Shown here: in pieces, positions 35,835 through 43,740 of the stretch | Layout of the letters: every line of letters begins with the position of its first letter | Position numbering within the stretch: position 1 is the first letter of the stretch | NCBI GenBank assembly: GCA_018240565.1 | Contig: JAFEFO010000022.1 | Coordinates: forward strand, 1 to 64,000 | DNA length: 64,000 nucleotides | Direction: 5' to 3' | DNA from: Pseudomonadota bacterium | GTDB taxonomy: Bacteria > Pseudomonadota > Gammaproteobacteria > Xanthomonadales > Rhodanobacteraceae | Program-made: the position numbers and the translations under genes | The notes under the pieces: model-generated | The model's input: only the letters and a program-made list of their open reading frames with translations | What the model was told of the DNA's origin: nothing | The model's database searches: none

Positions 35835-36970
35835 GCGTCGTCGCGCTGGCCAGCAAGACGCTGTTCTACGAATGGCGCAAGTTCCTGCCGGCGGCGCTGG
35901 CGGTCGCGTTTTCCGGCCTGCTGCTGTTGATGCAGGCGGCGCTGATGTTCGGCATCTTCGACTCGGCCAGCGTGTACGTGAACAAATCCGCCGCCGATCT
36001 GTGGGCCGGCTATCCGGGCACGCAGACCATCGAGCTCGGCCGGCCGATTCCGCGCGACACCGAAATGGCGCTGCGCATGGACCCGGCCGTGATCCGCGTC
36101 GAACCCTTCCACTGGATCGACGGCGACTGGCGCGGACCGGTCAGCCACGGCAGCCTGTCGGTGTTCATCTCCGGCATCGATCCCGCGCCCGATGGCCTGA
36201 TGTTCGCGCACGCCATCCCGGCGCCCATGCGTGCGCTGCTTTACGAACCCGACGCGGTGATCGTGGATGCCGCCGACCTGCCCAAGCTCGGCCTGCCGAT
36301 CGGCGGCAGCGCCACGCTCAACGGCCATCGCGTGAAGATCGTCGCCGCCTGCCACGGCCTGCGTGCACTAGGCGGCGTCAATATCGTCACCTCCGTCGCC
36401 ACCGCGCGGCGCCTGAATTCGGATCCCGCCAATGCCGATCGCGTGGCCTATTACGTCGCCAAGCTGCGTCCCGGTGCCAATGCGGACGCGGTGCGCGACC
36501 GCATCCAGGCGGCCTGGCCGCAGCGCCATTTCACGGTGTGGACGCGCGCCGAATTCGCGCACACCGCGGCGACCTACTGGATGTTCGAAACCGGCGCGGG
36601 CCTGGGATTCGTATTCTTCACCTTCATCGTGTTCCTGGTCGGCACCGTCATCACCAGCCAGACCCTGATGGCGGCGGTGGCGAGCCACGTGCGCGAATAC
36701 GCCATGCTCAACGCGCTCGGCGCCGGCACCGGCGCGCTGCGCCGCGTGGTGCTGGAACAGGCCCTGATCGTGGGCAGCTTCGGCATCGTCGCCGGCGCGG
36801 TTGCCTGCGCACTGCTCATCGCGCTCGCACACAGCCAGAATGTGCCGGTCGCCTTCGACACCAGTGCCGCGATCGGCTGCGGCGTGCTGGTGCTGACCAT
36901 CGCCCTGGTCTCCGGCGTCATGGCGGTGCGCACGATCGCGCACCTGGAACCGGCCAACCTGTTGCGCTGA
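35831..36970 (+). CDS. ABC transporter permease, FtsX/MacB-like (DevC type)
   Basis: 379 residues. One N-terminal membrane helix (FLPAALAVAFSGLLLLMQAALM) is followed by a periplasmic domain of ~210 residues and three C-terminal helices, the topology of FtsX-domain permeases. The C-terminus REYAMLNALGAGTGALRRVVLEQ is the signature coupling helix region. It forms a transporter with the ATPase at 37114 and the adaptor at 37878. The 143-bp gap to the ATPase holds a large palindrome, an exception in an otherwise overlapping operon. Confidence 0.9.
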   Translation: MSVVALASKTLFYEWRKFLPAALAVAFSGLLLLMQAALMFGIFDSASVYVNKSAADLWAGYPGTQTIELGRPIPRDTEMALRMDPAVIRVEPFHWIDGDWRGPVSHGSLSVFISGIDPAPDGLMFAHAIPAPMRALLYEPDAVIVDAADLPKLGLPIGGSATLNGHRVKIVAACHGLRALGGVNIVTSVATARRLNSDPANADRVAYYVAKLRPGANADAVRDRIQAAWPQRHFTVWTRAEFAHTAATYWMFETGAGLGFVFFTFIVFLVGTVITSQTLMAAVASHVREYAMLNALGAGTGALRRVVLEQALIVGSFGIVAGAVACALLIALAHSQNVPVAFDTSAAIGCGVLVLTIALVSGVMAVRTIAHLEPANLLR

Positions 36971-36989
36971 CATGGCCCGAGTCCATCCC

Positions 36990-37110
36990 AAAACCTGCTC
37001 CGCTCGACATCTCGAACGCCGGCTGTGCTCGGAATCCTCATGTACGCAAAAGTACACTCCGGTTCCTGCGCGCACGCGGCGTTCAATCTGTCTTCGCTCG
37101 CGACGGTTTT
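36990..37110. repeat. 120-bp imperfect palindromic element
   Basis: The whole gap is one imperfect inverted repeat. The centre is GTAC-GCAAAA-GTAC (37042-37055). Outward, GAACGCCG/GGCGTTC-type, CGGAATCC/GGTTCC-type and AAAACC/GGTTTT arms pair on both sides over ~55 nt each. It would fold as a long RNA hairpin between permease and ATPase genes. It may be a member of a repeat family (I have only one copy here) or an mRNA-processing site. Confidence 0.7.
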
Positions 37111-37113
37111 GAA

Positions 37114-37881
37114 ATGAACTTGACCCACGCCCTGATTGCCGAAGACGTCGCCAAGGCCTACACCACGGGCAAGATCGACACGTCCGTGCTCGACGGATTG
37201 TCGTTGGCGCTGGAAGCACGCGAACTCGCGCTCGTACTCGGCCCTTCCGGATCCGGCAAGAGCACGCTTCTGGCGATCTTGTCCGGCCTGCTGCGGCCGG
37301 ATCGCGGCCGTATCGTCGCGCTCGGCGAGGATTTGTGGAAATTGTCGCGCGTGCAACTCGAACGCTTCCGCCTGCAGCACACCGGCTTCGTGTTCCAGGG
37401 CTTCAACCTGTTCCCGGCATTGAGCGCGGTGGAACAGGTGATGCTGCCGCTGGGCTACCTCGGGCTGGACAAGCGCACCGCGCAGAATCGCGCGCTCGCC
37501 GCGCTGGAAGAAGTAGGGCTGGGCTCGCGCGTGCACCTGCGTCCGCTTGAGATGTCCGGCGGCGAAAAACAACGCGTGGCGATCGCGCGCGCGCTGGCGA
37601 AGAAACCGCAATTGCTGTTCGCCGACGAGCCGACCAGCGCGCTGGACAGCGTCAACGGCAAGATCGTGATCGATTCGCTGCACCGCATCGCGCGCAACTT
37701 CGGCGCGACCGTGGTGTGCGTCAGCCACGACCACCGCCTGGCGGCCAGCGCCGACCGCATCATCACGATCCAGGATGGCCTGATCCAGTCCGATACGGTG
37801 TCCTCCGCCAACGGCCGATCGGATAAACTGCACAACGGCACCGTGCCTGCGGACGCCGCGCAACCGGAACCCGCATCATGA
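37114..37881 (+). CDS. ABC transporter ATP-binding protein (MacB/LolD/DevA type)
   Basis: 255 residues with all nucleotide-binding motifs: Walker A GPSGSGKST (~43-51), Q-loop FVFQGFNLFP, signature MSGGEKQR (~148), Walker B LLFADEPTSALD and the H-loop VVCVSHDHR. The membership among LolD-like ATPases fits the FtsX-type permease upstream. Its ATGA overlap with the adaptor gene downstream couples the two. Confidence 0.93.
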   Translation: MNLTHALIAEDVAKAYTTGKIDTSVLDGLSLALEARELALVLGPSGSGKSTLLAILSGLLRPDRGRIVALGEDLWKLSRVQLERFRLQHTGFVFQGFNLFPALSAVEQVMLPLGYLGLDKRTAQNRALAALEEVGLGSRVHLRPLEMSGGEKQRVAIARALAKKPQLLFADEPTSALDSVNGKIVIDSLHRIARNFGATVVCVSHDHRLAASADRIITIQDGLIQSDTVSSANGRSDKLHNGTVPADAAQPEPAS

Positions 37882-38780
37882 AACGTCACTCGCTCCCGCG
37901 CGCCATTCTTGCGCTCGCCGCCTGCGCCGCGCTCGGCGCGTGTTCGCACAAGGACGCCGCCACGGCACCGGCGAACGCCGCGCCGCCGGCCTTCATTGCG
38001 ATGGCGCGCGGCCAGGTCGATGTGCAAGGCGGACTGATCCGCATCGCCGCGCCACGCGATGGCGTGATCGCGCAATTGCATGGCGATCCCGGCAGCGAGG
38101 TCAAGGCTGGCGACGTGCTCGCCCAGCTCGATCCGAAGCAGGCCGAACTTTCCGCCGGCATCGCACAGGCGCAATTGGATCAAGCGGTCGCGCGCGCCGC
38201 CGCGCTGCGCACGCAGGTGGCCGGACTCAAGCCGCGCGCGGAACGCGCCACCGAGGCGGCGAAGGCCGGTGCCGCCACCCAGCAATCCGCCGACGACGCA
38301 CAACAGGCACTGGCCGAGGCGAATGCACAACTCGGCGAAGCCGATGCCGCGGTCGAAGCCGCGCGGCAACATCTCAAGCAGGCACAGCACGAAGTGTACG
38401 TGCTCGCCATCCGCGCGCCGGTGGCCGGTCGCGTCGTCGCGCGCCACGCGCACCTGGCCGATGTCGTATCACCGCAGTCCGCCACGGCTCTGTTCACCGT
38501 GTTGCCCGACGCCCCACGCATCGTGCGCGCGGAATTGAACGAGGCCTTCCTCGCCAAGGTCAGCGTCGGCATGCACGCCGAAGTGGTCACCGTGGACGGC
38601 GCCGGCAAGACCTATGCCGCCACGGTCACGCGCATCGGCGACGTGTTCGGACCCAGCACACTCATCGAGGACCCGCAGGAAGCGACGGACACCCGCGACG
38701 TGGTGTGCATCCTCAAGCTCGACTCGAGCGAGCTGCGCGTGGGGCAACGGGTGCAGGTGCGGTTCAAGGCGCACCAGTAA
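37878..38780 (+). CDS. ABC-type efflux adaptor lipoprotein (HlyD/MacA-like)
   Basis: 300 residues. Lipobox ALGACS near the N-terminus. The lipoyl half-motif IRIAAPRDGVIAQLHGDPGSEVKAGDVLAQLDP (~52-85), an Ala-rich helical hairpin (~90-160) and a second half-motif (VLAIRAPVAGRVVARHAHLADV, ~170-190) define a HlyD-type adaptor. It lacks the long barrel domain, being shorter than MacA. It is the last gene of the operon, and a dispersed repeat follows 16 bp downstream. Confidence 0.88.
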   Translation: MKRHSLPRAILALAACAALGACSHKDAATAPANAAPPAFIAMARGQVDVQGGLIRIAAPRDGVIAQLHGDPGSEVKAGDVLAQLDPKQAELSAGIAQAQLDQAVARAAALRTQVAGLKPRAERATEAAKAGAATQQSADDAQQALAEANAQLGEADAAVEAARQHLKQAQHEVYVLAIRAPVAGRVVARHAHLADVVSPQSATALFTVLPDAPRIVRAELNEAFLAKVSVGMHAEVVTVDGAGKTYAATVTRIGDVFGPSTLIEDPQEATDTRDVVCILKLDSSELRVGQRVQVRFKAHQ

Positions 38781-38795
38781 AACCGAGCTTTTGCT

Positions 38796-38905
38796 CGTCA
38801 TTCCGGCAGGGACTGCCGGAATCCAGTCGCCATGGATGGCGGTCTTTGCCAATGTGCAGCGCCGCGTCCTGCAATCTGGATCCCGGCAATCCTTGCCGGG
38901 ATGAC
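38796..38905. repeat. Dispersed palindromic repeat, copy 2 (after the efflux operon)
   Basis: 110 bp starting CGTCATTCCGGCAGGGAC and ending TTGCCGGGATGAC, so the two ends are inverted copies. Inner sequence includes CCAGTCGCCATGGATGGC, also present in copy 3. It lies between the convergent efflux operon and the dienelactone hydrolase gene, where it could act as a bidirectional terminator. Confidence 0.75.
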
Positions 38906-38914
38906 AAGAAAAGA

Positions 38915-39706
38915 CTACTTTCCTCCAAACGCCTCGCCGAAGAAACTGTGCATCAACGCAAACGCACGATGCGCGACTTTCGCATCGTACTTGCAGCCGT
39001 GCATGGAACCGTCCGCGCTCGGTATCGCAAAGCAATGCACCGCGCCGCCGTAGTTGACGAACTGCCAGTCGACGCCGGCGTCGCGCATTTCCTTCTCGAA
39101 GCCCTGGATCGCCGATTCCGGCGTGAAGCTGTCGTCCGCTCCGTTCATGGCCAGCACCATGCCCTTGATGTTCTTCGCCAGCGCTGGATCGTCGGTCGAC
39201 AGACTGCCATGGAAAGTCGCCGTGCCGGCGATGTTCGCGCCGCTGCGCGCCAGGTCCAGCGCGACCGCGCCGCCGAAGCAGAATCCGATCGCGCCCCAAT
39301 GCTTGCCATCCAGTGGCGCCTTGCCTTGCTGTGCGACCAATTGCGCCAGCGCCGCCTTGATGCGTGCGCGCAACTCGTCGCGGTGCTTGTACAGGTTGCC
39401 CGATGCCTTGCCGGCTTCGTCCGGATTCTTCGGGCGCACCGCGGTGCCGTACACATCGGCGACGAGGATCACGTAGTCGGAGCCGGCGATCTGCTTGGCG
39501 AGCGCGATCTGGTTCGCATTCATGCCATACCAATCCGGCGCCATCACCAGCCCCGGGCGCGGCGTCTTCACCGCATCGTCGTAAACCAGCACGCTTTGCA
39601 TCTTTGCGCCATCGACCGTGTAGTCGATGTTGCGCGCAACCATCTCCGCCTGCGCCGCACCGGATCCCAGGCCCAATACCGCAAGCGTTGCGAGCACCCG
39701 TTTCAT
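38915..39706 (-). CDS. Dienelactone hydrolase family protein, exported
   Basis: 263 residues from the ATG at 39706, which has GGAGG seven bases upstream; a TTG just before it is unlikely. The N-terminus is a signal peptide (LATLAVLGLGSGAAQA). The alpha/beta hydrolase core has nucleophile elbow GFCFGGAVAL (~136, Cys as in dienelactone hydrolases), Asp near MNGADDSFTP and catalytic His in GGAVHCFAIP. Substrate unknown; secretion is unusual for the classic cytosolic enzyme. Confidence 0.85.
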   Translation of the reverse strand: MKRVLATLAVLGLGSGAAQAEMVARNIDYTVDGAKMQSVLVYDDAVKTPRPGLVMAPDWYGMNANQIALAKQIAGSDYVILVADVYGTAVRPKNPDEAGKASGNLYKHRDELRARIKAALAQLVAQQGKAPLDGKHWGAIGFCFGGAVALDLARSGANIAGTATFHGSLSTDDPALAKNIKGMVLAMNGADDSFTPESAIQGFEKEMRDAGVDWQFVNYGGAVHCFAIPSADGSMHGCKYDAKVAHRAFALMHSFFGEAFGGK

Positions 39707-39819
39707 GGCCAATCCTCCGCTGGAAAAGGAATGTAAATGCTACGCCGGCGCCGCGTCGCCGTCATGCAGTGCGTGCGCTGGCGCGCTACACTGGCTCGGC
39801 CTTTTTTCTGGAGCCGTCC

Positions 39820-40269
39820 ATGAAGCCTTCCACCCTTGCCCTCGCCCTGGCTGCCGCCGCGTTCACGCTGCCGGCCGCCGCCCAGCACAAGCCCGAGCAG
39901 GTCATCCATTACCGGCAGTCGGCGATGACCATGATCGGCTGGAACTTCGGCGCGCTCGGCGCGATGGTCAAGGGCAAGACCGCGTGGGACGCCAAGCAAT
40001 TTGCCGTGCACGCCGACCGCATCGCCAGCCTTGCGCCACAGGTGCTGGAAGGCTTTGCGCCGGGTTCGGACAAGGGCGCCAAGACCGAAGCCAAGCCCGG
40101 CATCTGGACCAACTACGACGACTTCAAAGCCAAGGATTCGGACCTCGTCAAGCAAACCCAGGCGCTGAGCGACGTCGCACGCGGTGGCGACGAAACCGCG
40201 ATGAAGGCGCAATTCAAGAAGACCGGTGAGGCTTGCAAGGCCTGCCACGACAAGTACAAGCAGGAATAA
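39820..40269 (+). CDS. Cytochrome c'
   Basis: 149 residues, ATG at 39820. Signal peptide ending PAAAQ, then the four-helix bundle with IHYRQSAMTMIGWNFGALGAMV, typical for cytochrome c' near the distal haem pocket, and the C-terminal haem site CKACHDKYK (CxxCH). This family binds NO or other small ligands. It converges with a cytochrome b561 gene 12 bp away, a frequent pairing that may move electrons between the two. Confidence 0.9.
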   Translation: MKPSTLALALAAAAFTLPAAAQHKPEQVIHYRQSAMTMIGWNFGALGAMVKGKTAWDAKQFAVHADRIASLAPQVLEGFAPGSDKGAKTEAKPGIWTNYDDFKAKDSDLVKQTQALSDVARGGDETAMKAQFKKTGEACKACHDKYKQE

Positions 40270-40281
40270 TCCGCCGCTTCT

Positions 40282-40950
40282 TCACGCAGCCCACCACACC
40301 AACGTCGCCACGAGCGCGGCGCAGAGCGCGACCAAAACCAGCGCCAGCCAGCTACTGGCGAAGCGCAAGTCGCGCATCGCGCCGACGCGCTTGGCGCCGG
40401 TGAACATCGGCGTGATCAGATTGTCGTGCTTGAGCAGCAGATACAGCAGCACGGCCACGATGTGCAGTCCAATGAGGACCAGCAACAGGTTCTCGTTCCA
40501 GTGGTGCACGCGCGTCATCAGCTTGACGGTCTTGCCGGATACGTGCGCCACCAGCGGGCCGTCGGTATCGATGTCGTCGCTGGCGAACAATCCACTGATC
40601 GCCTGCACGGCAACGCACGCCAGCAGCGCCAGCACCGACCAGCCGCCGAGTGGATTGTGTCCGATGCGCGTTGGCACATGTGCAGACATGGACTCGCGCA
40701 GGTAGCGCCACACCGCCCCAGGGCCACGCACGAAGTCGGCGAAGCGGCTGGTCTGCGAACCGAAAAAACCCCACAGCACGCGGAAGGCGATCAACACCAG
40801 CGTGGCGTAGCCGAACCGGAAATGCCAGTCCATGTCGAGGAAATGGAATTCCCCGGTCGCGTATTGCAAGCCGATCAGCACCACCAACGACCAGTGGAAC
40901 AGGCGCGTCGGCAGGTCCCAGACGCGTTGCGATTGCGGGGGTGCATTCAT
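40282..40950 (-). CDS. Cytochrome b561, bacterial type
   Basis: 222 residues from the ATG at 40950, overlapping the murD2 stop (ATGA). N-terminal VWDLPTRLFHWSLVVLIGLQYATG carries the first haem-ligand His. Four membrane helices with further His (HFRFGYATLVLIAFRVLWGFFG, TRVHHWNENLLLVLIGLHIVAVL) match bacterial di-haem b561. It would transfer electrons from the quinone pool to a periplasmic acceptor, possibly the adjacent cytochrome c'. It is the last gene of the lys-mur operon. Confidence 0.87.
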   Translation of the reverse strand: MNAPPQSQRVWDLPTRLFHWSLVVLIGLQYATGEFHFLDMDWHFRFGYATLVLIAFRVLWGFFGSQTSRFADFVRGPGAVWRYLRESMSAHVPTRIGHNPLGGWSVLALLACVAVQAISGLFASDDIDTDGPLVAHVSGKTVKLMTRVHHWNENLLLVLIGLHIVAVLLYLLLKHDNLITPMFTGAKRVGAMRDLRFASSWLALVLVALCAALVATLVWWAA

Positions 40951-42404
40951 CGGATTCCCAGTCCTTCGATGTGGGCAATGGCGGCGGGATCGAATCCCGC
41001 CAGGCGCGCGAATTCGCGGCCGCGTTCGGCGTAGTCGTGGAACTGATCGAAGCTCGGCGCGCCGGGCGAGAGCAGCACCACGCCACCCGCGGGCGTGTGC
41101 GCCCGCGCGACGGCGACCGCCTCGGCCAGTGTCGCTGCCGACTGCACGGCGAATCGCGGCGCAGCGACTGCCCTCAATGCTTGCGCGATATGCGGACCAT
41201 TGGCGCCGCTGGCGATGATGGCGAGCGGCGCATGGCGCGCGACATGTTCCACGAAGGGACTCCAGTCGACGCCGCGATCGAATCCGCCGACGATGACAGC
41301 GACCGGGCGCTGGCCAATGCTGTGCAGCGCTTCTACCGTCGCGTACGGCGTAGTGGCAATGCTGTCGTTGATGTATTCGATGCCATCGCGCAATCCCAGC
41401 GATTGCAGTCGGTGCGGCAGCGGCGTGAAGTTGCGGACGTACGGTGCCGACGCAACAGCATCCAGTCCCGCCGCATCCAGCGCCGCAAGCGCGGCGCACG
41501 CATTCATCGCATTGTGATCGCCCGGAACAGGCAGTCGCGCCAACGGCAGCACTGTCACGTCGTTGCGCCGGATCGCACCGTCGCGCACATGCCAGCCAGT
41601 CGCGTCGCCAAACGACACGCGCTGCGGATGCGATTTCGTGCGCTCGATCAAATCAGGCTGCGCGGCATTGACGATCAGCGTGCGCGCGGCATCGGCGAGT
41701 TTCAGTTTGTCGGCGACGTAGCGCTCGCGCGTGCCGTGCCAGTCCAGGTGTTCCTCGTACAAATTCGTGATCACGCCGACCTCGAGTGGCCCGGCCTCGC
41801 CAGTCTGGAAACTCGACAATTCGACCACCCACAAGTCTGCGCGCTGGCCATCCAGATCGAGCAGCGGCATGCCGATGTTTCCCGCGAGTGCGGTGCGGAC
41901 CCCGAGCGAGCGCGCCAGATGTGCGATCAAGGCGCTGGTCGTGCTCTTGCCCTTGGTGCCGGTCACGCCGATCACGCGCGCACCTGGATTTTCGGCAAAC
42001 CACAACGCGGTACCCGAAGTGAATTTCACGCCGGCGGCGAGCGCTTCGGGTACAGGCGATTTGTACGGGCTGATTCCGGGCGATTTGATGATGATGTCGA
42101 ACTTCCCAAGCGAAACGGCATTGGGTGGCGTCGTAATGATCTCAATCAAGCCCCTCTCCCCTTGCGGGAGAGGGGTTGGGGAGAGGGGCAGCTTGTGAAT
42201 GCCTGAATGCGACGGATGCTTCTCACCCTCTCCCCCATCCCCTCCCCCATCGAGGGGGAGGGGAGAAATCTGTCTTGCTTCGGATTCACTGCAAAACAGC
42301 GAAATCGACTTACCCGCAAATCGCCTGCGCAAGGCTGCCAACGCCGCCCTGCCCTCGCGGCCAAAACCCCAGACCGCGACGCGCGCCTGTTCGAGTTCAG
42401 CCAT
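40947..42404 (-). CDS. murD2: MurD2: UDP-MurNAc-L-Ala--L-glutamate ligase with in-frame repeat
   Basis: 485 residues from the ATG at 42404 (an alternative ATG is at 42410), overlapping murL by 8 bp. N-terminal VAVWGFGREGRAALAAL is characteristic of MurD2, as is the KSPGISPYK segment. The ATP site is VIGVTGTKGKSTT (~136-148); ligase motifs include ELSSFQTGE, EEHLDWHG and PLPHRLQ. It adds L-Glu to UDP-MurNAc-L-Ala, and MurL then epimerises it. Residues ~47-85 are an insertion encoded by a GC-rich repeat; flanking sequence reads through without frameshift. Function beyond this is likely intact since key motifs are all downstream. Confidence 0.87.
   Translation of the reverse strand: MAELEQARVAVWGFGREGRAALAALRRRFAGKSISLFCSESEARQISPLPLDGGGDGGEGEKHPSHSGIHKLPLSPTPLPQGERGLIEIITTPPNAVSLGKFDIIIKSPGISPYKSPVPEALAAGVKFTSGTALWFAENPGARVIGVTGTKGKSTTSALIAHLARSLGVRTALAGNIGMPLLDLDGQRADLWVVELSSFQTGEAGPLEVGVITNLYEEHLDWHGTRERYVADKLKLADAARTLIVNAAQPDLIERTKSHPQRVSFGDATGWHVRDGAIRRNDVTVLPLARLPVPGDHNAMNACAALAALDAAGLDAVASAPYVRNFTPLPHRLQSLGLRDGIEYINDSIATTPYATVEALHSIGQRPVAVIVGGFDRGVDWSPFVEHVARHAPLAIIASGANGPHIAQALRAVAAPRFAVQSAATLAEAVAVARAHTPAGGVVLLSPGAPSFDQFHDYAERGREFARLAGFDPAAIAHIEGLGIR
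42151..42266. repeat. GC-rich double-hairpin repeat inside murD2, in frame
   Basis: Two hairpins at the element's ends: CCCCTCTCCC/GGGAGAGGGG (42151-42160 and 42166-42175) and CCTCCCCC/GGGGGAGG (42241-42248 and 42254-42261). They are linked by ~65 bp. The base composition is unlike murD2 around it. Translated on the minus strand it gives the familiar SPLPL...GEGE...SPTPLPQGERG type of peptide that such intergenic repeats produce in proteobacterial genomes. Confidence 0.85.
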
Positions 42405-43740
42405 GCGCATGCAGCAGGCCTTGCAAACGGAACGGCAGGAAATGCTGTGAAGACGGCGCCAGCAGCGGAGCAAGATCGAGTCCGGCGCGATCCAGTTGCG
42501 GCGCGATTTCTTCGACGAAGCGCGCGATGAGTGCGTCCTCGCGCCACTCGGCGCGCTGCGCCAGCGCTTGCATGGCGGCGCGCGATTCGCGGCCCTCGCC
42601 GACGCATTCGAAAGGTTTGTGTTCGCGGTATTCGAGCAATGCGTCGAAGCCGGACGCGAGTTCCGCATCGTCGAGCAGATTGCGGCCGAAGATCGCGAGC
42701 AGGCGCGGCTTGGCCACGAACGGCGCCAATGCCAGAAACACGAAATGGCATTTCGGACATTGCCCGCACCAGCGATCGGCGGGTTTTTCGCCGCGAATGC
42801 GAAAGTTCCGATTGCAACTGGAAAATACCTCGTCGTAGCGCGTGCTGCGCGCAAACGCTCGCGTCACGGCGAGCTCCGACCACGGCCGCAGCAGCGAGAA
42901 ATAGTCCAGATCTGCGGCGATATGCGACTTTGTGTACTCGCGCAGGAGCCGCTCGAAATCCAGCGACTTGCTCCATTGGTGATTGACCGGCTGGCCGTCG
43001 TATTCGAGCGTCGCCACTGACGCCGACGCCTCGTTGGAGAACGCGATTGCATCGAAGCCGTAGAGGATCGCCGCGCAGATCAGGATGGCCGAATTGATCG
43101 CCGTCACCGGGATATGGCCGTTGTGCGCACCGAGCCGGTTGTATTCGAACAATTCCGGCGCGAGACGACGCTTCAGATTCAACGTCGGCAATCCGGTGCG
43201 CTGCGCGCAGGCCGCGATCAGCGCCGAATCGCCGACCCACACAGCGGTCATCGGCTCGTCGACGCTTTTCAGCATCTCGACGCTGACCAGCGAATCCTTG
43301 CCGCCGCCGATGGGAACGAGGGTGCGGCGCGCAAGATGCAACACCGGCGCTGATCCTGCGCTGACTGCTGCATGCGGAAAGCGAATCTTGCCGCGCAAAT
43401 CCACGGCATTGCGATATGCGAATTCCGCCAGCCCGTGCGCGTAGACGGTATCCATGAAGCGCGCGAGGTCGGCGTCCAGCGGCGCGCCCTCGACCATGAT
43501 TTCTTGCGGGATGCCGGCCTTGTAGTAACTCACGCCCGCGATCAGATGCAGCAAGCGCAACGCGGCGGCAAACGCGGATTCTCGCTCGGGCGGCAGCGCC
43601 GGCGCATCCGGAAAGCCGATGCGCTCGACCAGCTCCGGACCGTCGTCGAAGGCGTACACAAGCTGCGCCTCGCCCTGCGCATAGGTGCAACGCACGAAGC
43701 GGAAAACCTTTGCCTGGCGTGGGTCGATCAACGCGTTCAA
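42397..43740 (-). CDS. murL: MurL: UDP-MurNAc-L-Ala-L-glutamate epimerase
   Basis: 447 residues, typical for MurL. The PP-loop-like nucleotide motif PIGGGKDS is at ~142-149; the protein then contains a conserved Cys-containing region (FSSCNRNF, WCGQCPKCHFVFLAL, ~300). MurL uses ATP to epimerise the terminal L-Glu to D-Glu on the nucleotide precursor, replacing the usual MurI plus MurD route. It sits directly before murD2 (8-bp overlap) and after lysC/lysA (ATGA overlap), as in xanthomonads. Assignment is from recall of the family; no alignment was run. Confidence 0.85.
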   Translation of the reverse strand: MNALIDPRQAKVFRFVRCTYAQGEAQLVYAFDDGPELVERIGFPDAPALPPERESAFAAALRLLHLIAGVSYYKAGIPQEIMVEGAPLDADLARFMDTVYAHGLAEFAYRNAVDLRGKIRFPHAAVSAGSAPVLHLARRTLVPIGGGKDSLVSVEMLKSVDEPMTAVWVGDSALIAACAQRTGLPTLNLKRRLAPELFEYNRLGAHNGHIPVTAINSAILICAAILYGFDAIAFSNEASASVATLEYDGQPVNHQWSKSLDFERLLREYTKSHIAADLDYFSLLRPWSELAVTRAFARSTRYDEVFSSCNRNFRIRGEKPADRWCGQCPKCHFVFLALAPFVAKPRLLAIFGRNLLDDAELASGFDALLEYREHKPFECVGEGRESRAAMQALAQRAEWREDALIARFVEEIAPQLDRAGLDLAPLLAPSSQHFLPFRLQGLLHAHG

